NCBI GenBank assembly: GCA_019236735.1
Contig: JAFAIM010000014.1
Coordinates: 1 to 64,000 of the forward strand
DNA: 64,000 bases
From: Burkholderiaceae bacterium
GTDB lineage: Bacteria > Pseudomonadota > Gammaproteobacteria > Burkholderiales > Burkholderiaceae_F
Direction of reading: 5' to 3'
The translations under genes and the position numbers were made by a program. Positions 7,158 through 18,100 of this stretch are shown here, in pieces. A model generated the notes under the pieces. The model ran no database searches, was not told where the DNA came from, and was given only the letters and a program-made list of their open reading frames with translations. Each line of letters begins with the position of its first letter. Positions within the stretch are counted from its first letter, which is position 1.

Positions 7158-9059
7158 AGCGATCGCGTCGATCTGCGATTGCAGTTCCAGCCAGTGCGCC
7201 TCGAGCGTATGCAGCGCGTCGTCAAGCTGTGCCCGTCGCTTGAGAGCCTGGCCGACGGAATCCGGGTCGCCCGTATAGAACTCCTCGGTTGCCAAGCGCC
7301 CGTCCAGCTCCCGGATTTCGTCGGTTAGGGATTGGATGCGCTGCTCGATTGCGGCCAGCCGGTTCTGCAGTGGGCGCCGAGCCTTTGCGAGCCGTTCCCG
7401 CTCACCAGCCGCGAGGCGACGCTGTTCGCTTCGGCGCAGCGGCGCCGCATCCGCGGTTTCCGGACTGCTCGGTACGCGCCGCCTCTCGATGACCCAGGCG
7501 GAGTAGTCGTCCAGATCGCCGTCGAACGGGCGCACACCGGCCTGGTCCACCAGCCAGAGCTGCTCAGCAGTGGCACGCAGAAGGTGGCGGTCGTGCGACA
7601 CCACCAGCAACGCACCTTCGAAGCAGGACAGCGCGACCGTCAGCGCCTCGCGCGTAGCCATATCCAGGTGGTTGGTCGGCTCATCCAGCACCAGCAGATT
7701 GGGTTTGCGCCAGACGAGCAGAGCCAGAGCGCAGCGAGCCCGCTCGCCACCGGACATCCGACCGACCGGCAGGGCCACGAGCTCCGCGCCGAAGCGGAAG
7801 CCGCCGAGGAAGTCGCGCAGCTCCTGTTCGCGTGCGTCCGGCGCAATGCGGCGCAGCAGCTGCAACGGGGTCTCGGCCGGATCGAGATCCTCTAGTTGAT
7901 GCTGGGCGAAGTAGCCGATCATGGTGCCGGCAGAGCGCCGCAGTTCGCCCTGGATCGCGGGTAGCTCACCAACGATCGCTTTGACCAGTGTCGACTTGCC
8001 GGCGCCGTTGACGCCCAGCACGCCGATGCGATCGCCTGCTCGCACCGACACCTGCACCTCGTTGAGCACGACCTTGTCGGCGTAGCCCAGGCGCAGGCCT
8101 TCGCCTTCGACCAGATGGGCGGGGAGCCGCAGCGGGTCGAAGAATTGGAATCTCCACTCGCGCTCCTCGCGCATCGGCTCGAGCTTTTCGATTCGTTCGA
8201 GCATCTTGATCCGGCTCTGCGCCTGGCGAGCCTTGGTTGGCTTGGCGCGAAAACGGTCGATGAAACTTTGCAGATGGGCGATCGTCTGCTGTTGGCGTCG
8301 CAGCTGCGCGCCGAGCTGCCGCTGCCTCGTCAGCCATGTGGTCTCGAAGGCGCTGTAGTTGCCCGCATAACGAACGATCGTCTCGCTCGCAACTTGCCAA
8401 ATCGTCCCGACACAACGGTCCAAGAATTCGCGGTCGTGCGACACCACGATCACCGTTGCGTTCAGGCGGCGCAGCCAGTTCTCCAGCCAGACGATCGAAT
8501 CCAGGTCCAGGTGGTTGGTCGGTTCGTCCAGCAGCAGCAGATCGGCAGGCTGCAGCAGCACGCGAGCGAGCGCCAGCCGATTGCGCTGGCCACCCGACAG
8601 CTCCACCAACGGTGCTCGCGCTTCGCTCGCCGACAGGCCGAGCCCGTCCAGGATCGCCATCGCCCGCGCACGGATCGCGCCCTCGTCCAACTCGGCAAGA
8701 TGCGCGTGAGCCGACGCGATCTGCAGGTCCTTGCTTTCGCCAGCTTCGCAGTCCAGCGCCTCGCGCACCTGCGCGTGCGCTTGCATCAGAGCGGAGTGAC
8801 CCGATAGCACGAAGTCGATCGCGCAGGCACCCTCGGCCACGATATCCTGGTCGATCCAACCGATCCGGTCCTGCGGGGGAGCTTCGACCGATCCGTCGTC
8901 AATCGCGACGCGTCCGAGAATCGCGGCGATCAGAGACGACTTGCCGCACCCGTTGGCGCCGACCAAACCGACTCGCTCGCCATCGGCGGCTGAGACGTTC
9001 ACATCGCGATAGAGGGTGCGCGCTCCGCGGTCGAGTCGCAATCCGGTCAGCCGCAGCAT
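7155..9059 (-). CDS. yheS: ABC-F family ATPase (YheS-like ribosome-associated factor)
   Basis: 634 residues with two nucleotide-binding domains and no membrane segments. Domain 1: Walker A GANGCGKSS and signature ELSGGQRNRLAL, then LLLDEPTNHLD. Domain 2: Walker A GVNGAGKST, signature RMSGGERARCALALLV and LLVLDEPTNHLD. A charged linker between them (RRQQQTIAHLQSFIDRFRAKPTKARQAQSR) is the P-site tRNA-interacting motif of ABC-F proteins. The C-terminal coiled coil (LAAIEQRIQSLTDEIRELDGRL) and length match E. coli YheS (637). These ATPases act on stalled ribosomes. It is the last gene of the queF-dap operon, 3 bases after prmB. Confidence 0.92.
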   Translation of the reverse strand: MLRLTGLRLDRGARTLYRDVNVSAADGERVGLVGANGCGKSSLIAAILGRVAIDDGSVEAPPQDRIGWIDQDIVAEGACAIDFVLSGHSALMQAHAQVREALDCEAGESKDLQIASAHAHLAELDEGAIRARAMAILDGLGLSASEARAPLVELSGGQRNRLALARVLLQPADLLLLDEPTNHLDLDSIVWLENWLRRLNATVIVVSHDREFLDRCVGTIWQVASETIVRYAGNYSAFETTWLTRQRQLGAQLRRQQQTIAHLQSFIDRFRAKPTKARQAQSRIKMLERIEKLEPMREEREWRFQFFDPLRLPAHLVEGEGLRLGYADKVVLNEVQVSVRAGDRIGVLGVNGAGKSTLVKAIVGELPAIQGELRRSAGTMIGYFAQHQLEDLDPAETPLQLLRRIAPDAREQELRDFLGGFRFGAELVALPVGRMSGGERARCALALLVWRKPNLLVLDEPTNHLDMATREALTVALSCFEGALLVVSHDRHLLRATAEQLWLVDQAGVRPFDGDLDDYSAWVIERRRVPSSPETADAAPLRRSEQRRLAAGERERLAKARRPLQNRLAAIEQRIQSLTDEIRELDGRLATEEFYTGDPDSVGQALKRRAQLDDALHTLEAHWLELQSQIDAIA

Positions 9060-9062
9060 GCC

Positions 9063-9989
9063 TTATGCAGCAGCCGAACGCGGCGCAGATGCCTCTATGG
9101 GCAGGTCCTCGGCTTTGGCGAAGAGCACCATATCGTCGCCCGCGCTGGTGGTCGCCCAAACCACCGGCAGGCGCGGGTACTCGCGTTCGAAGGCAGCGCG
9201 GCCGTCTCCGACCTCTATCACGAGCAGGCCCTGCGCGTTCAGTCGCGTACGAGCCTGCGCCACCACGCGCCGCACCACGTCCAGCCCATCGGGGCCGCCG
9301 GCGAGTGCCAACGTCGGCTCGTGCGAGTATTCATGCGGCAGTTTCGCCAGCGCCTCGTCGGTGACATACGGGGGATTGCAAACAATCAGGTCGTAGCGCG
9401 AGGAGCCGAGGTTTTCGAACAGGTCCGATTCGATCACCCGGACACGCTCGCTCAACCCGTACTCTTCGACGTTATGCGTGGCCACTGCCAGCGCGTCGAC
9501 GGAGATGTCGACCGCATCGACCGCAGCGTCCGGGAATACGTCGGCGGCGATCACTGCGAGGCACCCCGATCCGGTGCCCAGGTCCAGCACCGAGCGCACA
9601 GTTGCCGGATCGGCAACCCACGGGCAAAGGCGGTCCTTCAGCAGCTCGGCGATAAAGGAGCGCGGGATGATCACGCGTGAGTCCACGTGGAAGTGGTAGC
9701 CCTGCAGCCAGGCCTCCCCCAGCAGGTACGCGACCGGCACCCGCTTCTTCACGCGGCGCTCGACCAGCTCGATCAGCGTGTTGATCTCGGCATGGGTCAA
9801 AAAGGCGTCCAGAAACATCTCCATGCGCTCGAAGGGCAGTTTGAGCGCGCGCGTTACGAGGAAGGCCGCCTCGTCGAACGCGTCGAGCTGGCCGTGCCCG
9901 AAGAATATCGGGCGCTCGCTGAAGCGCGTGACTGCGTAGCGCAGCACGTCACGCATCGAACGGAGATTGGCTTGGGCGTCGATCGTCAT
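9063..9989 (-). CDS. prmB: ribosomal protein L3 glutamine N5-methyltransferase
   Basis: 308 residues. An N-terminal helical substrate domain ([48 protein letters not shown]) is followed by a Rossmann methyltransferase with the SAM loop [15 protein letters not shown]. The catalytic NPPY motif (LIVCNPPYV, near residue 205) is the signature for methylation of a planar amide nitrogen. The N-terminal region and [13 protein letters not shown] distinguish PrmB from PrmC. It methylates a glutamine of L3 during 50S assembly. Its start overlaps the dapE stop by 4 bases (ATGA), indicating translational coupling. Confidence 0.93.
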   Translation of the reverse strand: MTIDAQANLRSMRDVLRYAVTRFSERPIFFGHGQLDAFDEAAFLVTRALKLPFERMEMFLDAFLTHAEINTLIELVERRVKKRVPVAYLLGEAWLQGYHFHVDSRVIIPRSFIAELLKDRLCPWVADPATVRSVLDLGTGSGCLAVIAADVFPDAAVDAVDISVDALAVATHNVEEYGLSERVRVIESDLFENLGSSRYDLIVCNPPYVTDEALAKLPHEYSHEPTLALAGGPDGLDVVRRVVAQARTRLNAQGLLVIEVGDGRAAFEREYPRLPVVWATTSAGDDMVLFAKAEDLPIEASAPRSAAA

Positions 9990-11143
9990 GTTGTCGCCCT
10001 CTGTTCAGCAGTTGCGTGAGCGAGCAGCAATTGGAGCGTGCGCTGATAGATGCGGACCAGCGGCTCGACATCCTCGATTCGCACGCGTTCGTCGACTTGA
10101 TGAATCGACGCATTGAGCGGGCCGAACTCGACGACCTGCGGGCAGATGCGGGCGAGAAAGCGTCCATCCGAGGTGCCGCCGGTGGTCGACAGTTGCGGGC
10201 GCCGCCCGGACACCTCGTGGATCGCGCGCGACACACAGTCGACCAGCTTTCCGGCTGGCGTCAGGAAGGGCTCCGCTCCCAGCGTCCATTGCAGCTCGTA
10301 GGCAAGCGCGTGCCGGTCGAGGATGCCCTCGACTCGCCGGCGCAGCTCGGCAGGAGCCGACGCCGGGGAAAAGCGCAGGTTGAACTGCATCTCGCAATGC
10401 CCTGGAATCACATTGCCCGCACCAGTGCCGCCATGCAAGTTCGAGACCTGGAAACTGGTCGCAGGGAAGTGCGCATCACCCTGGTCCCATTGTGTCGAGG
10501 CCAACTCGGCAAGCGCCGGGGCAAGCTGGTGGATCGGGTTGCGCGCCAGGTGCGGATACGCCACGTGGCCTTGCACGCCTCGCACCACGAGGCGACCCGA
10601 CAGCGACCCGCGACGGCCGTTCTTGATCGTGTCGCCCAACTCGCGAACCGAGGTCGGCTCTCCAACCAGGGTGAAGTCGACCAGCTGTCCGCGCGCCTGC
10701 AGTGCTTCGACGGCAGCGACGGTGCCGTCGGTCGCAGGGCCCTCCTCATCGGACGTGAGCAGCAGCGCGATCGCACCGGGATGCCGCGGGGATTCGCCCA
10801 CGAAACGCTCGGCCGCCACCACGAACGCTGCGATCGAAGTCTTCATGTCGGCACTACCGCGACCGTACAGCCAACCCTCCCGCACCGAGGGGACGAACGG
10901 CTCGCAGCTCCACGCTTCGCGCGGGCCGGCCGGGACGACGTCGGTATGCCCAACGAACACGAACAGCGGGCGGCCGCTGCCTCGCTGCAGCCACAGGTTG
11001 CGCGTGCCGTTGCGATCGAAGGTTTCGGCCCGAAAGCCCGCTCCGGCCAGCCGGTCGGCGATCAGCGGCTGGCAGCCGCAATCGTCCGGCGTCACGGACG
11101 GCCGCGCGATCAGCTGTTGTGCGAGTTCGAGCGCGGCCGACAC
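9986..11143 (-). CDS. dapE: succinyl-diaminopimelate desuccinylase
   Basis: 385 residues, M20 family di-zinc amidohydrolase. Metal and catalytic motifs: [11 protein letters not shown] (His and Asp ligands near residue 67), [14 protein letters not shown] (bridging Asp near 99), [13 protein letters not shown] (catalytic Glu) and, near the end, [15 protein letters not shown] (last His ligand). It hydrolyses N-succinyl-LL-2,6-diaminopimelate to LL-diaminopimelate and succinate, for lysine and peptidoglycan synthesis. It lies 12 bases downstream of the pilU-like gene and overlaps prmB by 4 bases. Confidence 0.95.
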   Translation of the reverse strand: MSAALELAQQLIARPSVTPDDCGCQPLIADRLAGAGFRAETFDRNGTRNLWLQRGSGRPLFVFVGHTDVVPAGPREAWSCEPFVPSVREGWLYGRGSADMKTSIAAFVVAAERFVGESPRHPGAIALLLTSDEEGPATDGTVAAVEALQARGQLVDFTLVGEPTSVRELGDTIKNGRRGSLSGRLVVRGVQGHVAYPHLARNPIHQLAPALAELASTQWDQGDAHFPATSFQVSNLHGGTGAGNVIPGHCEMQFNLRFSPASAPAELRRRVEGILDRHALAYELQWTLGAEPFLTPAGKLVDCVSRAIHEVSGRRPQLSTTGGTSDGRFLARICPQVVEFGPLNASIHQVDERVRIEDVEPLVRIYQRTLQLLLAHATAEQRATT

Positions 11144-11155
11144 CCGGATCCAAAC

Positions 11156-12298
11156 CTAGATGTTGAGGGTGAATTCGCTGAACGAAGACGCATCGGGGGC
11201 CGGCTTGGCGGCGGCGTCCCGCTTCACGACGGGCTTGCCCGCGTTGTTGATCAGCCATAGCAGGTTGTTCTTCGAATCCGCTGCGGCCAGTGCGTCCTCG
11301 CGGGTGATCGTGTCCTTCTGCAGCAGTTCGTACAGACTCTGCTCGAACGATCGGCTCTCGGGATCGAGGCTCTGCTCCATCGATTCCTTGATGGCTGGGA
11401 CGTCGCCGCGCGCGATCAACTCGTTCGCGTGGCCGCCGTTCATCAGGATCTCGACGGCGGGTACGCGGCGACCCTGACGCGAGCGAACCAGCCGCTGCGA
11501 AACGACCGCGCGCAGCGCAACTGCCATGTCCTGGAACAGGGCGAAGCGCGACTCGGTCGGGTAAAAACTGATCACCCGATTGAGCGCGTGGGCGCTGTTG
11601 GTCGCGTGCAGCGTGGCCACCACCATATGGCCGGACATCGCATAGGCGAGCGCCGCGGTCATCGTGTCGCGATCGCGGATCTCGCCGATGAACAGCACGT
11701 CGGGCGCCTGCCGCATCGCGTTTTTCAGCGCGTGCTCGAGCGTGTGGGTATCGGCGCCGATCTCGCGCTGGTTCACGATCGATTTCTTGTTGCGGAACAG
11801 GAACTCGATCGGATCCTCGAACGTCAGGATGTGCCCGGTGGCCAGTTCGTTGCGGTGGTCCAACATCGACGCGATCGTTGTGGATTTGCCGGATCCGGCC
11901 GCGCCGACAACCAGAATAAGACCGCGCCGCTCCATCGCGAGGTCTTTCAGCACTTCGGGCAGCATCAGTTCTTCCATGCGCGGGATCTCGTGCGGAATGT
12001 ACCGGATCACCGCCGAAACCGAGCCGCGCTGCAGGAACGCGCTCAATCGGAAGCTGCCGACGCCCTGCACCGGCAGGCCGACGTTCAATTCGCGATTGCG
12101 CTCGAGCTCGCGAAACTGCGCATCCGACAGGCGCTCGGTGAGCAGCGCGACCACTGCTTGCTGCTGCAGCCGCTCCTGATTGATCGGTACGCACACGCCG
12201 TTGATCTTCACCGTGATCGGCGAGCCGGCCGAGACGAACAGGTCCGATGCGTTCTTCTCCGCCATCAGTTGGAACAAGCGCTCCAGCGTCATGGTCAT
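11156..12298 (-). CDS. pilU: PilT/PilU-type twitching motility ATPase
   Basis: 380 residues. The N-terminal PAS-like domain starts [21 protein letters not shown]. The ATPase domain has Walker [10 protein letters not shown], an Asp box with EDPIEFLF, Walker [13 protein letters not shown] and the His box [16 protein letters not shown]. The tail [23 protein letters not shown] is typical of PilU rather than PilT. PilU assists PilT in retracting type IV pili. No other pilus genes are in the window except fimV. It sits inside the diaminopimelate operon, sharing an ATGA overlap with dapD and leaving 12 bases before dapE, so it is co-translated with lysine genes. Confidence 0.87.
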   Translation of the reverse strand: MTMTLERLFQLMAEKNASDLFVSAGSPITVKINGVCVPINQERLQQQAVVALLTERLSDAQFRELERNRELNVGLPVQGVGSFRLSAFLQRGSVSAVIRYIPHEIPRMEELMLPEVLKDLAMERRGLILVVGAAGSGKSTTIASMLDHRNELATGHILTFEDPIEFLFRNKKSIVNQREIGADTHTLEHALKNAMRQAPDVLFIGEIRDRDTMTAALAYAMSGHMVVATLHATNSAHALNRVISFYPTESRFALFQDMAVALRAVVSQRLVRSRQGRRVPAVEILMNGGHANELIARGDVPAIKESMEQSLDPESRSFEQSLYELLQKDTITREDALAAADSKNNLLWLINNAGKPVVKRDAAAKPAPDASSFSEFTLNI

Positions 12299-13149
12299 CC
12301 CTCTCGAAGCTCATCGGCTCCGGCGAGCCGAAGAAGGTCGTTAATCGCGGTCTTCGCACGGGTCTGCGCGTCGACGCGCTTGACGATCACCGCGCAGTAC
12401 AGGCTGTGCGTGCCGTCGCGGGCCGGCAGACTGCCCGGCACGACCACCGCGCCACGGGGCACCCTGCCGTACAGGATTCTGCCGCTTTCGCGATCGTAAA
12501 TGCGCGTGCTCGCGCCGATGTACACGCCCATCGACAGTACGGCATCCTGCTCGACGATCACTCCTTCGACCACTTCGGAGCGGGCGCCGATGAAGCAATT
12601 GTCCTCGATCACGGTCGGAGCCGCCTGCACGGGCTCCAACACCCCGCCGATGCCGACCCCGCCGGACAGGTGCACGTTGCGGCCGATCTGCGCGCAGGAG
12701 CCGACGGTGGCCCAGGTATCGACCATCGTTCCTTCGTCGACGTAGGCGCCGATGTTGATGAACGAGGGCATCAATACGACGTTGCGCGCAACGTAGGCGC
12801 CGCGCCGGGCCACCGCCGGCGGGACGACGCGCACGCCGCTGGCACGGAACCGCTCGGAGTCGAAGCGGGTGAATTTGCCGTCGACCTTATCGTAGAAGCG
12901 CAGCGGATCGGCTTCGCCCCCGCTTCCCATCACGACGTTGTCGCGCAGCCGGAACGACAGCAGCACCGCCTTCTTCAGCCACTGATGTACCACCCAGTTG
13001 CCATCGATTTTCTCGGCAACCCGCAGCCGCCCACTGTCCAGTTCCTCCAGCGCCGCCTCGATCGCGTCGCGCAGCCCCGCGGGCGCGGACGACGCCGTCA
13101 GCGCTGTGCGTTGCTCCCAGGCCCGTTCGATGACGTCTTCGATCGACAC
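12295..13149 (-). CDS. dapD: 2,3,4,5-tetrahydropyridine-2,6-dicarboxylate N-succinyltransferase
   Basis: Start placed at GTG 13149, which has GGAAGAG upstream and gives a 284-residue protein of normal length; the track ORF begins 171 bases too early. The protein starts [13 protein letters not shown], with an N-terminal helical part and then a left-handed beta-helix of hexapeptide repeats ([54 protein letters not shown]). The motif [16 protein letters not shown] is characteristic. It transfers succinyl from succinyl-CoA to tetrahydrodipicolinate. It is separated from dapC by 40 bases and overlaps pilU by 4. Confidence 0.95.
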   Translation of the reverse strand: MSIEDVIERAWEQRTALTASSAPAGLRDAIEAALEELDSGRLRVAEKIDGNWVVHQWLKKAVLLSFRLRDNVVMGSGGEADPLRFYDKVDGKFTRFDSERFRASGVRVVPPAVARRGAYVARNVVLMPSFINIGAYVDEGTMVDTWATVGSCAQIGRNVHLSGGVGIGGVLEPVQAAPTVIEDNCFIGARSEVVEGVIVEQDAVLSMGVYIGASTRIYDRESGRILYGRVPRGAVVVPGSLPARDGTHSLYCAVIVKRVDAQTRAKTAINDLLRLAGADELREG

Positions 13150-13189
13150 GTCTTCTCTTCCTGGCTCCCGCCGCAAGCTCCTCGACCCT

Positions 13190-14428
13190 TCAGAGGGCGC
13201 CGGTGGCGAGCGGCACCACCGTCTCGGCGCGGGCTTCACCGCCGCTACCGGCGCAGCGCACGATGCGCAGCGCTGCTTCCTGCACTTGCGACTCCTCGGC
13301 CACCAGGGCGATGCGGACAAAGCCGGAGCCGGGATTGATGCCGTCGACTTCGCGCCCCAGGAAGCTTCCGGGAAGCACTGTCACATTGCATTGCTCGTAT
13401 AAAGTGCGGGCGAACAGGCGGTCGTCGCCCGGTGCGCGGGCCCACAGGAAGAAACCACCCTCGGGCGCCGAGGTCGGCAGCACCGCTGCAATCGCGGACG
13501 TGACCTGAGCGAATTTGGCAGCGTAGCGACGGCGGCTCTCTGCCACGTGCGTCTCGTCGTTCCAGGCTGCGATGCTGGCCGCCTGCACGGCAGGGTTCAT
13601 CGCACAGCCGTGATACGTGCGATAACGCAGAAACGCCGCGATCAGACGCGCGTCGCCGGCAACGAAACCCGATCGCAGCCCCGGAACGCTGGAGCGCTTG
13701 GACAGACTGCCAAAAACCACGATCCGCTCGAAGCCGTCGCGACCGACTTCGGCAGCCGCCTGCAGCGCTCCGAGCGGCGGCCGCGCGGGATCAGGGTAGA
13801 TCTCCGAATAGCATTCATCGCTGGCGATCACGAAGCCATAGCGGTCGGCCTGCTCGAACAGGTCGCGCCACTCGGAAAGCGGGATCACCGCTCCGGTCGG
13901 GTTGCCGGGCGAGCACACGTAGACCAGGCGCACGTTGCGCCACTGTAGCGGGCCGAGGCGGTCGAACGCCATTTTCAATGCCGTTTGCGGTGTCACCGGT
14001 AGATACAGGGGCTCGGCGCCGGCCAACAGGGCGGCGCCCTCGTAGATCTGGTAGCCCGGGTTGGGCACGACGACCCTCTGCGTGCCCCGTGCATCCAGCA
14101 TTGCTTGCGCGAACGCGAACAGCGCTTCACGCGAACCGCTCACCGGCAACACCTGAGCGAGCGGCTCCAGCCTCGACAATCGATAGCGGCGCACCAGCCA
14201 CTGCCCGATCGCGAGCCGAAGCGCTTCCGAGCCGGCCGTCTTCGGGTAGCTGGAGATCGACGGCAACGCCTCGACCAGGGCTTCGAGCACCACACGCGGC
14301 GCAGCGTGTTTGGGCTCGCCGATCGAAAGATCGATCGGCGCCAGGTGCGCCGGCGCAACGCAGCCGGCCAGCAACGAGCGCAGGCGCTCGAACGGGTACG
14401 GTTGCAGGCGGTCGAGAAGCGGGTTCAT
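13190..14428 (-). CDS. dapC: succinyldiaminopimelate transaminase
   Basis: 412 residues, class I/II PLP aminotransferase. Motifs: [14 protein letters not shown] near the N-terminus, [38 protein letters not shown], and the PLP-binding lysine in [17 protein letters not shown] (near residue 245). The C-terminal [11 protein letters not shown] and [13 protein letters not shown] complete the fold. The neighbouring dapD and dapE decide the substrate: it converts N-succinyl-2-amino-6-ketopimelate to succinyl-diaminopimelate. Its ATG overlaps the queF stop by 4 bases. Confidence 0.93.
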   Translation of the reverse strand: MNPLLDRLQPYPFERLRSLLAGCVAPAHLAPIDLSIGEPKHAAPRVVLEALVEALPSISSYPKTAGSEALRLAIGQWLVRRYRLSRLEPLAQVLPVSGSREALFAFAQAMLDARGTQRVVVPNPGYQIYEGAALLAGAEPLYLPVTPQTALKMAFDRLGPLQWRNVRLVYVCSPGNPTGAVIPLSEWRDLFEQADRYGFVIASDECYSEIYPDPARPPLGALQAAAEVGRDGFERIVVFGSLSKRSSVPGLRSGFVAGDARLIAAFLRYRTYHGCAMNPAVQAASIAAWNDETHVAESRRRYAAKFAQVTSAIAAVLPTSAPEGGFFLWARAPGDDRLFARTLYEQCNVTVLPGSFLGREVDGINPGSGFVRIALVAEESQVQEAALRIVRCAGSGGEARAETVVPLATGAL

Positions 14429-14850
14429 CCGGTCGGCTCAAGTGCGTTCGCTGCGTCGACCGGGCCGAGCTGCACGTACGGCGCCGGCTTCCAGCCGCGC
14501 TTGCGGTGTTCGACCACAACCGTGGTCGTGATCCCGCCTCGCACGTTCCAGCGCGAGGTCAGCCGGATGAAGCGCGGCTGCAGCGCCGCTTTCAGATCGT
14601 CCACTACCTGGTTGGTCACCGCCTCATGGAAAGCCCCCTGGTCGCGAAAGGACCAGACGTACAGCTTCAGGCTCTTGAGCTCCACGTTGCGCCGGTCGGG
14701 AACGTACTGCAGCACCAGGGTGGCGAAGTCCGGCTGCCCGGTCAAGGGACACAAACAGGTGAACTCGGGCAGCTCGATGTGGATCAGGTAGTCGCGCGCC
14801 GGGTTCGGATTGGGAAACGTCTCGAGCTGGCGACTCGGGCGCGTACTCAT
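14425..14850 (-). CDS. queF: NADPH-dependent 7-cyano-7-deazaguanine reductase (preQ0 reductase)
   Basis: 141 residues, the short (unimodular) tunnelling-fold form. The catalytic cysteine lies in [17 protein letters not shown] (C32/C34); the motif [19 protein letters not shown] is the NADPH-binding QueF signature, and HRKRGWKP closes the protein. It reduces preQ0 to preQ1 for the queuosine modification of tRNA. It is the first gene of the seven-gene minus-strand operon and overlaps dapC by ATGA. Its upstream region ends about 50 bases away at the palindromic element in front of smc. Linkage of queF to dap genes has no obvious biochemical reason. Confidence 0.93.
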   Translation of the reverse strand: MSTRPSRQLETFPNPNPARDYLIHIELPEFTCLCPLTGQPDFATLVLQYVPDRRNVELKSLKLYVWSFRDQGAFHEAVTNQVVDDLKAALQPRFIRLTSRWNVRGGITTTVVVEHRKRGWKPAPYVQLGPVDAANALEPTG

Positions 14851-14899
14851 CGGACGGGGTCACCCGAAATGATTCGATATGATGCCACACGCTTCGAAG

Positions 14900-15086
14900 C
14901 TAGTGTCCTGAGTCGGAGGTTCGTCGAACAATGCCTACAAGATCGGAGCTGGTTCCAAAAATGTCGAAATCGGTGTCGGGCGCGAAGCCGTGCGGAGCCG
15001 GGTTCGGGACCCGGCGAGCACGGCGACAAAGCCCGGTGTCGATTCTCGACATTTTTGTGCGACGAACTTCCGACTCAGGACACTAG
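14900..15086. repeat. 187-bp inverted-repeat element (MITE-like) between queF and smc
   Basis: The termini CTAGTGTCCTGAGTCGGAGGTTCGTCG and, on the other strand, the same 27 bases with one change form the outer arms. Inside, CAAAAATGTCGA pairs with TCGACATTTTTG, and the centre folds as GCCGTGC/GCACGGC around CCGGGTTCGGGACCCGG. The whole element is therefore a nested hairpin with an asymmetric insert of about 29 bases in the left arm. It is flanked by TA on both sides. It carries no ORF. The right end stops 21 bases before the smc start codon, so it must carry or displace the smc promoter. Two further solo ends occur at 18629 and 29258. Confidence 0.75.
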
Positions 15087-15106
15087 GGTTTGTAGAAGGC
15101 AAGCAC

Positions 15107-18100
15107 GTGCAGCTCAGGCAGATCAAGCTGGCCGGTTTCAAGTCGTTCGTCGATCCGAGCCAGATCGACGTTCCCGGACGCCTGGTCGGGGTGGTTGGAC
15201 CGAACGGGTGCGGAAAGTCCAACGTGATCGATGCGGTGCGCTGGGTGCTGGGCGAGAGCAAAGCGGCCGAGCTGCGCGGCGAGTCGATGCAGGACGTGAT
15301 CTTCAACGGCGCGGCCAGCCGGCCGGCGTGCGGCCGCGCCAGCGTCGAACTGCTGTTCGACAACAGCGTAGGTCGCGTCCAGGGCGAATGGGGTCGTTTC
15401 AGCGAGCTGTCGGTGAAGCGGATCCTGACACGGGACGGTGACTCGGCGTATCTGATCAACCAGCGCCAGGTGCGCCGGCGCGATGTGCACGACCTGTTCC
15501 TGGGAACCGGGCTCGGGCCGCGAGCGTACGCGATCATCGGCCAGGGAATGATCTCGCGCCTGGTAGAGGCACGCCCGGAGGAGTTACGCGTGTACCTGGA
15601 GGAAGCCGCCGGCGTCTCCAAGTACAAGGAGCGGCGCCGCGAGACGGAAGCCCGTTTGCGCGATGCGCGCGACAACCTGGGGCGCGTGGGTGACATCCTG
15701 CGCGAGTTGGACGAGCGAGTCGTGCACCTGGAGCACCAGGCCGAGCTGGCGCGACAATACCGCGACCTGACGCAACGTCACGGCGACGCCCAGACGATGC
15801 TGTGGCTGCTGCGGCTGCGTGATTCGCGCGCGCAGCAGGGGCGCGCCGCGCGCGAGGTCGAACAAGCAGAGGCAGCAATCGAAGCGCATCGCGCCGAGCT
15901 CAGTGCGCTGCAACGCAAGCTGGAAGAGGAGCGCTCGGCCCATTTTGCGGCCGCTGAGGCTACCCATGGAACGCATGGCGATCTGCTCGAGGTGAACGCG
16001 CAGATCGCGCAACTGGAAGCCGAGATCCGTCTGGTCGCCGACAGCCGGACCCGCCTGTCCTCGCAGATCGCAGGAACCGTCGACCGACGCGGGCAGCGCG
16101 AGCAGGAGCAGACGCGCCTGAGGCAGCGCGCGTCGGAGCTGGAAGCTTCCATCGACCAGATGGGCGCACAGCACGAGCAGGCATGCGCTGCCGGCACCGA
16201 ACACGACTCCCAGTTGCCCGGACTCGAGCAGGCCTACCACGACGCACGCGAGGCGTTGACGCAGGCGCGCTCGCACGCTGCGCGCGCCGCACAGGCCATC
16301 GAGGGAGCAGCGCAACAGGGACGCTCGGTGGACGAGCAGCTCGCAACGCTGGGGCAGCGCCGGGAGCGGTTGGGCGAGGAGCGCGAACAGCTCGAATCGT
16401 TCGATCAGGGCCGCCTAGATGCGCTGCAGCTGGAAGCGACGCGCCTGGACGCCCAGCTGCAGGAGCGCATGCGCGGCGAACGCGCTGCCGAGGAACAGCG
16501 CACGCAACTCGAATCGGAACGCGCAGCGGCCGGTGAGGAGAAGACCCGCGCTGCCGAAACGCTGGCACGGATGCAGGCCCGATTGCATGCGCTGAGCGAT
16601 CTGCAGGCCAATGTGGAAGCCGACGAACGCCTCGATCCTTGGCTGCACACCCACGGGCTGGATACCCTGCCAAGGCTGCTCAGCCGCCTCGAGGTGGAAA
16701 GCGGCTGGGAGACCGCCTTCGAAGCGGTGCTGCGCGAGCGCATCGAGGCGATCGAGGTTGGGAGCCTGGACTCGGTCGCCGCTTTCGATGTCGCCGCACC
16801 GCCCGCGCGGGTCGCCTTTTACTGCGTCGGCGACGCCTCCAATTTGCCGTCGCTGCCGCCGGGCTTGGCGCCGCTCTCCGCCAAACTGAGCAGCGACGCC
16901 TCGCCGCTGGCGGGCGTGATGCGCGAATGGCTGGCGGGGGTCTACGCCGCGCCCGACCTGCGCAGCGCGCTGCAGCAGCGCCACCTACTGCCGCCCGGCT
17001 CCGAGCTGGTGGTGCAGGCGGGCCACAGGATCGGCCGGCAGGCGGTGCGCTTCTACGCGCCGGATGACCGCAAGGCAGGGTTGCTGGGGCGGCGGTTGGA
17101 GATCGAGAACCTGCAGCGAAGCATCAAAGCGCAGCATCTGATCGAAGAGCAGGCGACCGCGCACCTGGCGCGCGTGGAGTCGCAACTGCGGCACGCCCAG
17201 GAACTGGCCCAATCGGAACGCGCCGCCACTGAGCGGCTGCGCTCGCAACTGCACGAAGCCCAGCTGGAGGCGGTTCGCTTGGGTGAATCGCAACAGAGCA
17301 TGCAGGCGCGGCGCGAACAGGTCGATCGCGAGCTCGAAGAGATCGGAGCGCACGCGGGCGCGCTCGAACAGCAGCGGGTCGATGCCAACAAGCTGTTCGA
17401 GGAACTCGACCAGGCGCTGGGCGCGCGGCAGCAGGAGGCGGAGACGGCGCGTGTCCAATACGAGGCGGCCGAACGCGAGCTGCGTCGGGCGCGCGAAGCC
17501 TCGCAGCACCTGCAGGTTGAGCGGCAGCGGTTGCAGATCGAGCTCGATATGGCGCGCGAGCGCCAGGCCGACATCGGAAACGCGACGCGCGAGGCGATCC
17601 AGGAGGGCGAGCGCCTCGACGCGGAACTGGAGCAGGCACGCCTCGAGCTGGCGCGCCTCGACGACAGCGCTGCGCGCGAAGGGCTCGAGCAGTGGCTGCA
17701 ACGCCGCATCGCCGCGGAGGCAGCGCTGCGCGATGCCAGAAAGCGACAGGACGAACTGGCCGAGAGCTTGCGCAGTCTGGACGAGCAGCGCCTGAGCCTG
17801 GAACGTGAGCTGCCGCCGCGCATCGATCGTGTGACCGATCTGAAGTTGAAGGAGCAGGCCGCGCGACTGGCGGCCGAACAGTTCGAACAGCAACTCGCGG
17901 AGGCCGGAGCGGACCCGCAGACGCTGGCGGCGCGGCTGGAGCGAGGAACCAGCGCCTCGTCGCTGCAGGCGGAGATCGCGCGCCTTGCGCAATCGATCGA
18001 AGAGCTCGGCGCGGTGAATCTGGCGGCGCTGGAGGAGCTGGAGTCGGCGCGTGAGCGCCGCCAGTTCCTGCAATCGCAGTCGAGCGACTTGCAAGCGGCG

